From an uncultured Acidimicrobiaceae bacterium (GTDB taxonomy: Bacteria > Actinomycetota > Acidimicrobiia > Spongiisociales > UBA5794), in the NCBI GenBank assembly GCA_947258375.1, contig CAMYIJ010000002.1:51666-115665 (forward strand): a stretch of 64,000 nucleotides of DNA. The letters are read 5' to 3'. The notes under the pieces are model-generated. The model had not been told where the DNA came from and searched no databases. It worked only from the letters and a program-made list of their open reading frames with translations. Each line of letters opens with the position of its first letter. Position 1 is the stretch's first letter. Positions 10,944 through 21,729 of this stretch are shown here, piece by piece. The translations under genes were made by a program, and so were the position numbers.

Positions 10944-11540
10944 CTACGCGCGGACTGCGAGGAGGACTCCGAAGACCACCAGGAGGCTGCCACCGGCGAC
11001 CAGCAGGCGATAGCGCCACTCGGTCGACAGCCGTTGCCGGCCGGCGGCGACGACGGCGGCGATTGCGACCTTGGATCCGATGATCGTGAGGTAGAAGCCG
11101 GCCAGGTAGGCGACCGCCCGGCCGGGCGTCACCCGCCAGGCTGCCACCAGTAGAGGCGCTCCGACCCCTATCCAGAACAGCCAGGGATGGGGGCTGAGAC
11201 CGTTGACGACAACGCCGCGCAGCACGTCGTCACTTCCCCCGGATTGTTCACCGGTCTCGACAGAGTTACGCCGGGCCCGGACTATCTCCCAGATCCCCAT
11301 GGCCACCAGGGCGAGACCTCCGGCAATAGCTATCGCCCGGACCCCGGTTTCCGGGATAGTCGATATCACCGCCACCGTAAGAGCGATTATCGGGGCGTCT
11401 GTGAGTAGAGGTGCGACCGCCACCCTCACGCCGGCACCGAAGCCACGTCGCAGTGTCGAGGTCATGACGAGCGCTTGCAGCGGGCCTGGAGACAAGCCGG
11501 CACCCAGGCCGAGGCCCAACCCGAGCAGGAATTCCGTCAC
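10944..11540 (-). CDS. LysE-type translocator family membrane protein
   Basis: Probable small-molecule or amino-acid exporter. The 198-residue protein has the family's N-terminal pattern of a first helix ending in GLGAGLSPGPLQALV and a re-entrant-type GVVVNGLSPHPWLFWIGVG, with about six membrane helices overall. I chose GTG 11540 (MTEFLLGLGLGLG), 28 bases after the sucD stop and preceded by GGGAA; the longer frame starting at 11621 would lie inside sucD. Substrate cannot be inferred. Its position directly behind sucCD suggests co-transcription rather than functional linkage. Confidence 0.75.
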   Translation of the reverse strand: MTEFLLGLGLGLGAGLSPGPLQALVMTSTLRRGFGAGVRVAVAPLLTDAPIIALTVAVISTIPETGVRAIAIAGGLALVAMGIWEIVRARRNSVETGEQSGGSDDVLRGVVVNGLSPHPWLFWIGVGAPLLVAAWRVTPGRAVAYLAGFYLTIIGSKVAIAAVVAAGRQRLSTEWRYRLLVAGGSLLVVFGVLLAVRA

Positions 11541-11568
11541 GTATGGCTTTTCCCGATCGAGCGGCCAC

Positions 11569-12488
<920 letters not shown>

Positions 12489-12492
<4 letters not shown>

Positions 12493-13712
12493 GACGTCAG
12501 CTCCACGATCTTCTTGGCTCCGTCCTTCATGTCGGCGGCGCTGACGACGTTCAGCCCCGATTCGTCGATGATCTGCTTACCGAGTTCGACGTTCGTGCCT
12601 TCGAGGCGCACCACGAGCGGCACTTCGAGACCGACCTCGCCGACCGCCTCGACAACGCCTTCCGCGATGGTGTCGCACTTCATGATCCCGCCGAAGATGT
12701 TCACGAAGATGCCTCTGACGTTTTGGTCGGCCGTAATCAGCTTGAAGGCTTCAGTGATCTTGTCGGCGGTGGCTCCCCCACCCACGTCGAGGAAGTTCGC
12801 CGGTTCGCCCCCGACGTACTTGATGATGTCCATCGTCGCCATGGCGAGGCCGGCGCCGTTGACCATGCACCCGATGGTGCCGTCCAGCTTGATGAAGCTC
12901 AGATCGTGCTCTTTGGCGGCTGCTTCTGCGGGATCCTCTTCGCTGAAGTCGCGCATCGCCACCACTTCGGGATGGCGGTACAGGGCATTGGCCTCGAAGC
13001 TCATCTTGCCGTCGAGGGCCATCACCTTACCGTCCGTGGTCACGACAAGCGGGTTGATCTCGATCATGTCGGCGTCGAGCTCTACGGCCGCCGTCGACAG
13101 CGCTTGGACAAACCTCGCTCCGTTGCGCTGGGCGTCACCTTCGAGCCCGAGGCCGTAGGCGAGCCGGGCCGCCTGGAATGACAGCAGCCCGTGCGCCGGG
13201 TCGATCTCCTCGCGGAGGATCTTCTCCGGCGTCTCCGCGGCGACGACCTCGATTTCGGTGCCGCCCTCGCTGGAGGCCATAACGATGTTACGGCTCACTG
13301 CACGATCGAGCAGCACCGATAGATACAGCTCGTCGGAGATATCGATGCCCTGTTCGATGTAGAGCGTGTTGACGGTCTTGCCCTCGGCTCCCGTCTGGAT
13401 CGTCACCAGCGTCGAGCCGAGCATCTTCCCGGCCAGCTCGCGCACCTGATCCTCGGCAGCCACAATGCCGCCGTCGATGCCCGCCGTCACGACGTTGACT
13501 CCCCCGATTTCGGGATGCTCCTCGAAGCGGCCTTTGCCCCGCCCGCCGGCGTGGATCTGCGACTTCACCACGACAACTTTGTTGCCGGTTTCCTCGATCA
13601 AGGGGCGCACGGCGGCAACCGCCTGGTCGACCGTGGTGGCGACAACACCCTGGGGAACGGGGATCCCCCGGGCGGCCATCAGCTGTTTGGCCTGGTACTC
13701 ATGAATCTTCAA
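12489..13712 (-). CDS. sucC: Succinyl-CoA synthetase beta subunit
   Basis: Nucleotide-binding ATP-grasp subunit of succinyl-CoA synthetase. The 407-residue protein opens with [20 protein letters not shown], then [17 protein letters not shown] of the nucleotide site, EINPLVVT, and the succinate/phosphate-binding [12 protein letters not shown] and FVNIFGGI. I chose the TTG at 13712 because AGGAGG is six bases upstream and the family starts exactly there; an in-frame ATG at 13751 is unsupported. First gene of the sucC-to-mdh minus-strand run. Confidence 0.96.
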
Positions 13713-13826
13713 AGGGTCCTCCTGCCCGGCGGGCGAGCGCCATTTCACCAAAACTCACCGCAGATATCGAACTGGGGGTCGAGACAGGGGCGTGGCGGCC
13801 GCTCCTCGCTGCGTCTCGCGATCCGG

Positions 13827-14639
13827 CTACACCTCGGTGGCGCTGTCTGGAGCAGCCTGGGGTTCGGGTCGGAGACGAGCGAGATCGGCCACCCTCACGG
13901 CCGGTCCTTCGGCACCCCGCCTGGTTTCGAGCATTCCGTCCGCCGTCGCGACCAGGAGCCGGCCCTGCGGGGTCCAATCTGCCCACTGCACTCCGTCGAG
14001 AACCTCCAGCTCGTCGCCACGCGTGATCCAGTAGACGGGCCGGCCATCGGCGGGATCGCCGGTGCGGAATGCCGCGTAGCGACCCTCGACATGCAGCGTT
14101 ACCTCCCCGGAGCGCTTCACCATCTCTACACGTCGGTTCTCATCCCAAGGGCCGCCCGCATCCCGGTGTGGTGTATCGATGCTCTCCTCCCAGCCGCGGC
14201 GCCGCTCTACGGCGAACTGGTCGGGTCGGGTCCAACTGAGGCCATATCGGGCCAACATGGCGGCCGCATCGCCGACATCGGGGGGGCCGACATCGGTCTG
14301 CGCCGTGTCCGGCTCGAAGTGCATACCCCTCGTGTAGGTCGTTCCGCTATTCCAAGCCGCCAGCGCGGTCAGCCACGGCAGCCGCGAGATGGCTTCGTAG
14401 ATGTCTCCCGCCGCCCAACCGGACCCGATTTGCATCGCCGAGTAGAGCAACCATCTCCCGTTGGGTGACAGATCGCACTTCTGCGGATAGATGACGCCGC
14501 GCAACCAGGCGCCGGGCTCGTATGTGTCCTCGGCGGTGTTCTAGGCCCCGATGTGCACCCAATCGCTTGGACCTCTTCTGATGACGGCGACGACGGGTGC
14601 CTCAGTCGCCGGGATCCCAAAGATGCGCGGCCCGGTCAC
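13827..14639 (-). pseudogene. Uncharacterised actinobacterial protein gene interrupted by an in-frame TAG
   Basis: Read from GTG 14639 the frame gives a coherent 32-codon start (RIFGIPATEAPVVAVIRRG...DWVHIGA), then TAG at 14541-14543, then continues in the same frame with NTAEDTYEPGAWLRG and YPQKCDLSPNGRWLLY to a stop at 13827. The stop replaces what looks like a Trp (TGG) in an IGAWNTA context. Downstream of the stop the only start is a TTG at 14504. The rest is soluble, Trp-rich and beta-propeller-like in flavour, but I do not know its function. Either a recent nonsense mutation, a base-call error, or readthrough. The GTG lies 7 bases after the upstream mutase-subunit gene, so the two were probably one operon. 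Confidence 0.7.
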
Positions 14640-14646
14640 GGCGTTC

Positions 14647-15030
14647 TCAGAGGTTCTCGCCCACCCAGTCGGTGATCTCCTGGAGCGACGTTCCCGGACC
14701 GAACACCGCCCGAATCCCCTTCGCCTGCAGCGCCTCCACGTCGCTCTCCGGGACTATCCCCCCGCCGAATACCACGATGTCGGCGGCATCACGCTCGGCG
14801 AGAAGCTCGACCACCCGGGGGAAGAGTGTCATGTGGGCACCCGACAACGCGGACAGGCCAACGGCGGCAACGTCTTCTTCGAGTGCCGCATCGACGATCT
14901 GCTCCGGCGTCTGGTGCAATCCCGTGTAAATCACCTCGCACCCGGCATCACGCAGGGCCCGAGCGACCACCTTGGCTCCCCGGTCGTGTCCATCGAGACC
15001 GGGCTTGGCAATGAGAATCCGCGTCGGCAT
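14647..15030 (-). CDS. Stand-alone cobalamin-binding subunit of a methylmalonyl-CoA mutase-type enzyme
   Basis: The 127-residue protein is just the B12-binding domain normally fused to the C-terminus of methylmalonyl-CoA mutase. It has the DxHxxG motif at 13-18 (DGHDRG) whose His coordinates cobalt, then the Rossmann-like pattern with [13 protein letters not shown] and [10 protein letters not shown] chose ATG 15030 ([14 protein letters not shown]); the frame upstream is antisense-like. A catalytic large subunit is needed and is not in this window, so substrate (methylmalonyl-, isobutyryl- or ethylmalonyl-CoA) cannot be named. Confidence 0.88.
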   Translation of the reverse strand: MPTRILIAKPGLDGHDRGAKVVARALRDAGCEVIYTGLHQTPEQIVDAALEEDVAAVGLSALSGAHMTLFPRVVELLAERDAADIVVFGGGIVPESDVEALQAKGIRAVFGPGTSLQEITDWVGENL

Positions 15031-15075
15031 GGGAACAAGGGTAATCCTTGTTGCGTGGCGCGCATCAAGCCCTTC

Positions 15076-15125
15076 CGTTCTTGCGGACATGCGCGCCGAT
15101 ATCGGCGCGCATGTCCGCAAGAACG
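15076..15125. terminator. 50-bp perfect palindrome behind pcrA
   Basis: Two 25-base arms are exact reverse complements with no loop (centre GCCGAT|ATCGGC), starting 9 bases after the pcrA stop. In RNA it would form an exceptionally stable hairpin. There is no U-tract, so it may act as a terminator or 3'-end protector of pcrA mRNA, or as a cruciform in DNA. Confidence 0.7.
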
Positions 15126-15134
15126 CTTGTGGGG

Positions 15135-17315
15135 CTACACCTTCTCCAGCGGGGCCCAGGCGAGCAGGAGCCGCTTCTTGCCGTGGTCGCTGAATTCGAC
15201 GAAGGCCTCGGCGCGGTCGCCCTCTCCGGAGATATCCTCGACGACGCCGTCGCCCCAGTGAGCATGGCGGACCCGATCGCCACGGCCGATCTCGTCGCCC
15301 TCGACCCGTTGCTGCGGACCCGTGGCGAGTTCCAGACGGCTGCGCTTCTGGCGAGTCGCCTGCTCCGTGAGGTGGTCGGGAATCTCCCGCAGGAAGCGGC
15401 TCGGCGGATTGAAACTGTTGCCGCCCCACAGGTTGCGGCTCCACGCCCTTGTCAGGAACAGGGTCTCTTCAGCCCGGGTTATGCCGACGTATGCGAGGCG
15501 GCGCTCCTCCTCCAACTCCACGGGGTCGCCGAGAGACCGCATGTGAGGGAAGACGCCGTCTTCGAGCCCTGCGATGAACACAACCGGGAACTCCAGGCCT
15601 TTGGCGTTGTGCAGGGTCATGAGGGTGACGACATCGCTGTCCTCGTAGCTGTCCATGTCGGTGACGAGGCTGATCGACTCGAGAAAGGCGTTGAGCCGGG
15701 CAATTCCGTCCATCTCGGTCCAGTCGGCAAGGCCGATGGCGGCCGGGCCGGTCTCCTCGAAGTCGGCGGCGGCCGACAGCAGCTCTTTGAGGTTCTCCTC
15801 GCGGCCCATTGCCTCGATGCTCCTTTCGGAGCGCACCCAGTCCATGTAGCCGGACATCTCGAGCACCGCCTCGAGCGCCCCGGACGGGCCGCCGGTTGCG
15901 GCGGCCGCCAGGTGGTCGTAGAGGCTCACGAACTCTGCGATCGACTTCTGGGCTCGGGTGCTCAGCCGATCGTTCTGATCGGCCTCTCGGAGCCCCTCCA
16001 GAAGGGTGATCCCATTCTGCTCGACATATCGGTCGACATGAGCAACGCTCGTATCGCCGATGGACCGTTTCGGCGTGTTGACGATCCTCTTCAGCGACAC
16101 AACGTCGGCGGGGTTCACCAGCACCCGCAGATAGGCGAGGGCATCCTTCACTTCACGGCGGTCGTAGTACTTGAGGCCGCCGACCACCTGGTACGGGATC
16201 GCGTATTTGACGAACAGCTCTTCAATTACGCGGCTCTGGGCATTGGTGCGATAGAAGACGGCGATGTCGGAGAGCCGCCGCCCCGCCTTCTCGAGGGCTC
16301 CCACCTCCTCGGCGATGTAGGCCGCCTCATCGTGCTCGTCCTGCGCCTCGTACGAGCGGACCCGGTCGCCCCGGCCGCTGTCGGTCCACAAGCTCTTCGG
16401 CGCTCGCCCGGTGTTGTTGGAGATCACCGAGTTGGCCGCCTCGAGGATCGTCTGCGTGGATCGGTAGTTCTGCTCGAGGAGGATGATGCGAGCGTCCGGG
16501 AAGTCCTTCTCGAACTCGTTGATGTTGCGAATGTCGGCGCCGCGAAACCGGTAGATCGACTGATCGGAATCGCCGACGACACAGAGGTTGTTGTGCGTTT
16601 CGGTCAGAAGCCGCACCAGCATGTACTGGGCGTGGTTCGTGTCCTGGTACTCGTCCACCATCACGTACTGGAACCGCTGCTGGTAGTGGCCGAGCACGTC
16701 GGGGAAGGCCTGGAGTATTTCAACGGTGACCATCAGCATGTCGTCGAAGTCCATGGCCGACGCCTCGACCAGGCGCTGTTGATACAGCCGGTACACGTCG
16801 GCGACCTTCTCGTGATAGAACCCGGCGTCGTTGTGCGCGAATGTCTCGAAATCGATCAGTTCGTTCTTCGCTGCCGAGATCGCCGCGCGGATGTTGCGCG
16901 GTGGGAAGCGTTTCGGATCGAGGTCGAGATCCTTGATGCACAGCGTGATGAGGCGCAGAGAGTCCGCCTGGTCATATATCGAGAACGACGATCGATAGCC
17001 CAACCGGTGCGCTTCCCGTCGCAAGATGCGCGAGCAACTGGCGTGGAAGGTCGACACCCACATGTCGCGGACGACACCTCCCACGAGTGCCCCCACCCTT
17101 TCCTTCATCTCGGATGCGGCCTTGTTGGTGAAGGTGATCGCCAGAATCGCGAACGGTGATACGCCGTGGTCGTCGATGAGGTGGGCCACTCGCCGGGTCA
17201 GGACCCGAGTCTTGCCGGATCCGGCGCCGGCGACGACGAGCACTGGGCCGTCGACCGCGGCCACGGCTTCGCGCTGTGCAGGGTTGAGGTCATCGAGAAG
17301 GAGGGAATCGGGCAT
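15135..17315 (-). CDS. pcrA: ATP-dependent DNA helicase PcrA/UvrD (superfamily 1A)
   Basis: 3'-5' DNA helicase of nucleotide-excision repair and replication restart. The protein (726 residues from ATG 17315) has all SF1A motifs: Q-motif LNPAQREAV, Walker [18 protein letters not shown] (Ia), VDEYQDTN (II), [14 protein letters not shown] (III), QNYRST (IV), [14 protein letters not shown] (V) and YVGITRAEE (VI). The C-terminus carries the [15 protein letters not shown] module seen in PcrA. I prefer ATG 17315 over ATG 17321: a TATAAT box at 17324-17329 leaves 8 bases to it, as in a leaderless transcript. Mycobacterial uvrD1 likewise lies near sucC. Confidence 0.95.
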   Translation of the reverse strand: MPDSLLLDDLNPAQREAVAAVDGPVLVVAGAGSGKTRVLTRRVAHLIDDHGVSPFAILAITFTNKAASEMKERVGALVGGVVRDMWVSTFHASCSRILRREAHRLGYRSSFSIYDQADSLRLITLCIKDLDLDPKRFPPRNIRAAISAAKNELIDFETFAHNDAGFYHEKVADVYRLYQQRLVEASAMDFDDMLMVTVEILQAFPDVLGHYQQRFQYVMVDEYQDTNHAQYMLVRLLTETHNNLCVVGDSDQSIYRFRGADIRNINEFEKDFPDARIILLEQNYRSTQTILEAANSVISNNTGRAPKSLWTDSGRGDRVRSYEAQDEHDEAAYIAEEVGALEKAGRRLSDIAVFYRTNAQSRVIEELFVKYAIPYQVVGGLKYYDRREVKDALAYLRVLVNPADVVSLKRIVNTPKRSIGDTSVAHVDRYVEQNGITLLEGLREADQNDRLSTRAQKSIAEFVSLYDHLAAAATGGPSGALEAVLEMSGYMDWVRSERSIEAMGREENLKELLSAAADFEETGPAAIGLADWTEMDGIARLNAFLESISLVTDMDSYEDSDVVTLMTLHNAKGLEFPVVFIAGLEDGVFPHMRSLGDPVELEEERRLAYVGITRAEETLFLTRAWSRNLWGGNSFNPPSRFLREIPDHLTEQATRQKRSRLELATGPQQRVEGDEIGRGDRVRHAHWGDGVVEDISGEGDRAEAFVEFSDHGKKRLLLAWAPLEKV

Positions 17316-17323
17316 GAACATCG

Positions 17324-17329
17324 ATTATA
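17324..17329 (-). promoter_or_regulatory. -10 box of pcrA, leaderless arrangement
   Basis: A consensus TATAAT on the minus strand lies 8 bases before the ATG at 17315, leaving practically no 5' leader. No clear -35 is visible. Confidence 0.6.
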
Positions 17330-17601
17330 CGGGGGACGACCGCGCCAAGTTACATGGGCGTAGTTTCGGCTGGTGCCCTGACCAGCAACGTTCGCCGGGT
17401 TGACGGCGGCCAGGAACCCCCCTGGCTAGCTCGGGACGTTTGGCCATCGGCTGGCTCGGATGGGTGTTTGTCGGCATGGCCTCACCCAAACCCCCCTCGG
17501 CCCTCGTCCTCGACGCATCTACAAATGGGCCTTCGTCCTGCGTCCTTGCCAGGAAGGCCCCTGACTCGCCCTCAACCTCGCCAACGAAACTGGACAGGGC
17601 A
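17330..17601. other. Intergenic region between cheA-like gene and pcrA
   Basis: No gene is supported here. It holds the upstream part of the pcrA promoter and the cheA hairpin at 17527-17560. The remainder is unremarkable. Confidence 0.5.
17527..17560 (-). terminator. Possible terminator of cheA-like gene
   Basis: Arms GGGCCTT and AAGGCCC plus an inner CCTG/CAGG pair form a bulged stem about 40 bases after the stop. No clear U-run. Confidence 0.4.
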
Positions 17602-19923
17602 CTAGCCGGACCGAAGCATCCCCCGCAACGTCTCGGCCAGGGCGCCTTCGCGGAAGTCGGCTTTGTCGAAGAAGACATCAACGCCGGCTTCCTTGGAGCG
17701 GGTCTTGTCGTCTTCTGTCGCCACGCCGGACAACATGACGACCGGAACGGTGATGCCGCGCTCCCGGACCTGGGCAACGAGTTGGGCACCGTCCTGCTGC
17801 GGCATGGAGAAGTCGACGACGAGGGCATCGATTTCGTTGGTGGCCAGGATCTCGAGAGCCTCAGCAGCACTCGAAGCCACCGAAGTCACGAAGCCGCTGG
17901 AAGCCAGCGCCCCGGAGACCACGGCCCGGGCTCCGATCGAGTCGTCGACGACGAGCACTCGGGAGCCGGGGTGATCCTCAATCGGAACCGCGCGGGTGCG
18001 CGAGACGAGAGCGGCCGCATCGAGGACCAGTACGACCTCGCCACCTCCGAGCAGGGCGGCTCCGGTGATGTGCGACGGACCTGCCAACAGCGGTCCCAGC
18101 TCCTTGGCGGCCACCTCGCGGATACCGTGAACGTTTCTCACGGCTATCGCCACGGAGCCGACACGATGGGAAACCACGAGGACGTTCTTGGGAGGCTGGT
18201 CGTCGGTTGCGCCGACAAGTTCGCCGAGTGGCGACAGCGGCAGCCGTTCGCCCCGCCACTCGAGCACCGACGTCTCGCCGCTCGAATCGACGGCGGCACC
18301 TTCGAGGGGTAGTACCTCCTCGACGACGGCTTCCGGAATCCCCCACTGCATGCCGGCGCTTTCGAAGATCATCACGCGTTGCAGGGCCCGTGATGTAGGA
18401 ACCGTCATCGTCACCGTTGTTCCCCGCCCCGGAGTCGAATCCAGCCGGACTCGTCCGAACAACGATTCCGCCGCCTCAGACACCGAAGACAGGCCCTTGC
18501 CGCTTCCGCCGAGATCCGGCATACCGCCTGTGGAAAACCCGGGATTGAAGAGAGCGTCGTTGAGCTTGGATGGATCGGCCGCCTCAGCCGCCGTGAGCAT
18601 GCCCTTGTCCAGGGCGACCTGCCGCACCGAGTCCCAATCAATGCCCGCGCCGTCGTCGGACACAACGAGCTCGGCCCGCCGATCCTTCACGACGGCCGAA
18701 AGGGAAATCGAGCCGGTTGGTGCCTTGCCGGCCTTCTGGCGCTGATCAGCGGTCTCAATGCCGTGAGTTATGCAGTTGACGACGAGCTGGCGCAGCGGAT
18801 CGGCGATCTTGTCGAGCACCTGCCGGTCGACGACCACTTCCGCGTCGCCCACAATCTCGAAGCGCACCTCTTTGTTGAGCTTCTTGGCGACGAAACGGAC
18901 GAGCTGGGGCAATGTGTTCGTCATTGAGGACAGCGGGACCGCAGCCAGCTGCATAGCGTCATGCTCCAGCTCGTTGGCAGCAAGGAGAATCGCCCCGAAT
19001 GCCGATTCGAGGGCCTCGAGGTCGTCGGAGTTGCGGACCGTTCTGATCCGGTTGTCGGTCGCCTCGAGGTCGATACGGATTCGGGCAACGAGATTGATGA
19101 GGCGGTACATCCGCCCGGCGCTCACCGGAAGAGTCTCGACGCTCGCCCAGCTCTCCACCGCTCCCAGCAAACCCCCCAAGTCGGCGGTGATGGATGCCGC
19201 CGCGGGTGTTTCCGCGGATCGCACCGGCTCTAGCTCGGGGAGTTCTACCTCCGGGGCCTTGGGACGCCGCGGCCGCACGTGCTCGTGGAGGAACTCCTCG
19301 GGCTCGGATGGCTCGACATCGGGGGCCGCCGCAGCGTCCTCCTCGCGGCTTACCACGGGGGTGGCCGTCTCCGAAGTCTGAGGCTTGATTCGGGGTCGGC
19401 GGGCCGCTTCCTCGGCGGGCGGCTCGGCCGCTGGTTCGGCGGCATTGGGGACGGCGGCTTCTTCCGAGGCAGCAGCCTGCTCGACGGTGCCGGCTTCGAC
19501 GGGCTCGACGGCACGCAGATTCGGCTTGGCGGCGGACGACACCGCGCCCAGGGCTTCATCGAGCCGGCGCATCGCTTCAACGAGCTCCGGAGTCCCGGTT
19601 TCGGGATCGCCACTGCCGGCTCCTACGAGCTCGCCGGCAACGCCGACGATGCCCTCACCGATCTCGGCGGTCGGCGTCAATTCCTCGGACTGGATTCTGC
19701 GCCATAGCATCTCGAGCTGCTGGCCGGCCACGGAGATGGCGTCAAAACCCATCACGCGGCCGGTGCCCTTGATCGTGTGGCCTTCCCGCAACATGGTGGT
19801 CGCCACGTCGGCGTCGATGGTGCCACTGATCATGGCTTTGCCGCCACCGACGAGCCGAGCCGAGCGCTCTTCGAGCTCGGTCATGAACATCTCCTGCAAC
19901 TCTGGGTCGTCAGTCCAGGTCAC
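17602..19923 (-). CDS. Hybrid CheA-type histidine kinase (HPt - kinase - CheW - receiver)
   Basis: Chemotaxis-family histidine kinase fused to its own response-regulator domain. Order over 773 residues: HPt domain with phospho-acceptor H49 in EGHTIKGTGRVMG; a long Ala/Pro/Glu-rich linker (about 130-250); dimerisation-like helices; CheA HATPase with N-box NCITHGIE, G1 DDGAGID and G2 GGSGKGLSSV; a CheW-like domain (MQWGIPEAVVEEVLP); and a C-terminal receiver with LVVDDS, acceptor Asp in VVDFSMPQQDG and conserved Lys in FFDKAD. No CheW, MCP, CheR/B or flagellar genes are nearby, so it resembles ChpA-like kinases of twitching or developmental systems only in layout. It lies behind guaA with a repeat-filled 237-base gap. 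Confidence 0.9.
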   Translation of the reverse strand: MTWTDDPELQEMFMTELEERSARLVGGGKAMISGTIDADVATTMLREGHTIKGTGRVMGFDAISVAGQQLEMLWRRIQSEELTPTAEIGEGIVGVAGELVGAGSGDPETGTPELVEAMRRLDEALGAVSSAAKPNLRAVEPVEAGTVEQAAASEEAAVPNAAEPAAEPPAEEAARRPRIKPQTSETATPVVSREEDAAAAPDVEPSEPEEFLHEHVRPRRPKAPEVELPELEPVRSAETPAAASITADLGGLLGAVESWASVETLPVSAGRMYRLINLVARIRIDLEATDNRIRTVRNSDDLEALESAFGAILLAANELEHDAMQLAAVPLSSMTNTLPQLVRFVAKKLNKEVRFEIVGDAEVVVDRQVLDKIADPLRQLVVNCITHGIETADQRQKAGKAPTGSISLSAVVKDRRAELVVSDDGAGIDWDSVRQVALDKGMLTAAEAADPSKLNDALFNPGFSTGGMPDLGGSGKGLSSVSEAAESLFGRVRLDSTPGRGTTVTMTVPTSRALQRVMIFESAGMQWGIPEAVVEEVLPLEGAAVDSSGETSVLEWRGERLPLSPLGELVGATDDQPPKNVLVVSHRVGSVAIAVRNVHGIREVAAKELGPLLAGPSHITGAALLGGGEVVLVLDAAALVSRTRAVPIEDHPGSRVLVVDDSIGARAVVSGALASSGFVTSVASSAAEALEILATNEIDALVVDFSMPQQDGAQLVAQVRERGITVPVVMLSGVATEDDKTRSKEAGVDVFFDKADFREGALAETLRGMLRSG

Positions 19924-20012
19924 GATTCACCTCGGCGGGGTAATTCCAAAAGCATGCAGAGGTGATATCGACGAAAATACGGGATGTCTGAAGGAGTGTC
20001 TAGTCAGTTTGT

Positions 20013-20054
20013 CAGTACTCAGTACTCAGTATTCAGTATCCAGTAGTCAGTAAG
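20013..20054. repeat. Six tandem copies of a 7-bp repeat (CAGTANN)
   Basis: Reads CAGTACT, CAGTACT, CAGTATT, CAGTATC, CAGTAGT, CAGTAAG without interruption. The same heptamer family occurs at 40300-40327 and 55728-55776. Three inverted copies follow at 20107-20127. Confidence 0.85.
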
Positions 20055-20083
20055 CGACTTACGTGGTCGCGCGCCTCTGAATT

Positions 20084-20155
20084 CTGAAGCGAGGCGCCAG
20101 CCGTGCGATCCTGAATACTGAGTACTGTCGACGTACTGAAGCGAGGCGCCAGCCG
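20084..20155. repeat. Direct 20-bp repeat pair within the cheA-guaA spacer
   Basis: CTGAAGCGAGGCGCCAGCCG occurs at 20084-20103 and again at 20136-20155. Between them, CTGAATACTGAGTACTG (20111-20127) is the exact reverse complement of 20020-20036 in the heptamer array, making a 17-bp inverted repeat. Confidence 0.8.
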
Positions 20156-20160
20156 AGCGC

Positions 20161-21729
20161 CTACTCCCACTCGATTGTGGCGGGGGGTTTGCTGGAGATG
20201 TCATAGGCGACCCGGTTGATGCCGGGGACCTCGTTGATCACGCGGGACGAGATTCGCTCGAGAACCTCATAGGGCAGACGGGCCCAATCGGCAGTCATTG
20301 CGTCATCGGACGTCACCGCCCTGAGGATCAGTGGATAGGCGTAGGTTCGCCCATCCCCCTGGACTCCGACGGACCTGATTGCGGGCAGCACACCGAAGGT
20401 CTGCCATAGCTCCCGATATAGCCCGGCCCGACGAATCTCCTCGAGCACGATGGCGTCGGCAGCCCGCAGGATGTCGAGGCGTTCCCTGGTGATCTCGCCG
20501 ATTATGCGCACAGCGAGACCCGGGCCCGGGAACGGCTGGCGCCACACGATCTCTTCGGGCAATCCGAGCTCCGCTCCGATGGCGCGCACCTCGTCTTTGA
20601 AGAGATCGCGCAACGGCTCGACGAGATCGAACTTCATATCGTCCGGCAGGCCGCCAACGTTGTGGTGGCTCTTGATCTTGGCGGCGTCCTTGGTGCCCGA
20701 CTCGATGACGTCCGGGTACAACGTGCCTTGAACCAGATAGCGGGCGTCCTCGAGGTCGGCGGCAGCTTCCTCGAAGACGCGGATGAAGGTTTCGCCGATG
20801 ATCTTGCGCTTCTGCTCGGGATCAGTGATGCCGGCGAGGGCGTCGATGAACCGATCGGCGGCGTCGACGTGGATGAGGTTCATGTGAAAGGCACGCCGGA
20901 ATGTGTCCTCGACCTGGACGCCCTCGTTGTGCCGCATCAGACCGTGGTCGACAAACACGCACACGAGCTGGTCGCCAATGGCCTTGTGGACCATGGCAGC
21001 GGCCACCGACGAGTCGACGCCGCCCGAAAGGCCACAGATGACCTTGCCGTCGCCGACGGCAGCGCGCACCGCAGCGACCGATTGCTCGATGATCCCGACG
21101 TGCGTCCAGTTGGGCCTCGCGCCCGCAACGTCGTAGAGAAAGCGCTTCAAGATCTCCTGGCCGAACTCGGTGTGCGCGACCTCCGGATGGAACTGCACAC
21201 CGAATAGGCCGCGCTCGGGATCTTCCATGGCGGCCACCGGTGAATCGGAGGTGGAGGCGGTGACGGCAAAGCCGGCGGGAGGCTCAACGACCGCGTCCTT
21301 GTGACTCATCCACACGACCTGCTCTTCCGGCAGGTCCCGGAAAAGAGCTCCGCCGGCGGCATCACGCAATTCAGCTCGACCGTATTCGGCTATGTCGTTG
21401 GCGGCCACCACGCCTTCGAGGACATGAGCCATAGCCTGATGCCCGTAGCAAATGCCGAGGGTGGGGATGCCCATCTCGAGAATCGCCGGGTCGAGGTCGT
21501 AGGCGTCCTCGGCATACACCGAGGCCGGCCCGCCGCTGAGAATCAAAGCAGTCGGGTTATGCGCCTTGACCTCGGCCGCCGTGATGTCACGAGCCACGAT
21601 CTCGGAAAAGACGCTGGCTTCCCTGACCCGCCGGGCGATCAGTTGGGCGTACTGGGCTCCGAAGTCGAGAACCAGAACCTTGTCGAAATCGCCGCCGGAC
21701 GCCTGGCCCGATGTGCTGGGAACGGTCAT
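20161..21729 (-). CDS. guaA: GMP synthase (glutamine-hydrolysing)
   Basis: Aminates XMP to GMP. The 522-residue protein has an N-terminal class I amidotransferase domain with the nucleophilic Cys in GICYGHQ and the His/Glu pair in [12 protein letters not shown], then the ATP-pyrophosphatase domain with the P-loop [13 protein letters not shown] and the dimerisation domain ending KPPATIEWE. Its ATG overlaps the guaB3 stop as ATGA, so the two IMP-to-GMP genes are coupled. Confidence 0.97.
   Translation of the reverse strand: MTVPSTSGQASGGDFDKVLVLDFGAQYAQLIARRVREASVFSEIVARDITAAEVKAHNPTALILSGGPASVYAEDAYDLDPAILEMGIPTLGICYGHQAMAHVLEGVVAANDIAEYGRAELRDAAGGALFRDLPEEQVVWMSHKDAVVEPPAGFAVTASTSDSPVAAMEDPERGLFGVQFHPEVAHTEFGQEILKRFLYDVAGARPNWTHVGIIEQSVAAVRAAVGDGKVICGLSGGVDSSVAAAMVHKAIGDQLVCVFVDHGLMRHNEGVQVEDTFRRAFHMNLIHVDAADRFIDALAGITDPEQKRKIIGETFIRVFEEAAADLEDARYLVQGTLYPDVIESGTKDAAKIKSHHNVGGLPDDMKFDLVEPLRDLFKDEVRAIGAELGLPEEIVWRQPFPGPGLAVRIIGEITRERLDILRAADAIVLEEIRRAGLYRELWQTFGVLPAIRSVGVQGDGRTYAYPLILRAVTSDDAMTADWARLPYEVLERISSRVINEVPGINRVAYDISSKPPATIEWE

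Noticed and set aside
13781..13818. Possible hairpin CGAGAC...GTCTCG between sucC and its upstream gene
   Set aside because: Six pairs around a long loop; not distinguishable from chance in GC-rich DNA.
15048..17159. 703-codon open frame antisense to pcrA
   Set aside because: High GC leaves long antisense frames; no domain is readable, and the opposite strand has a complete helicase.
20001..20160. CRISPR array
   Set aside because: Repeats are 7 bases with no spacers and no cas genes nearby.
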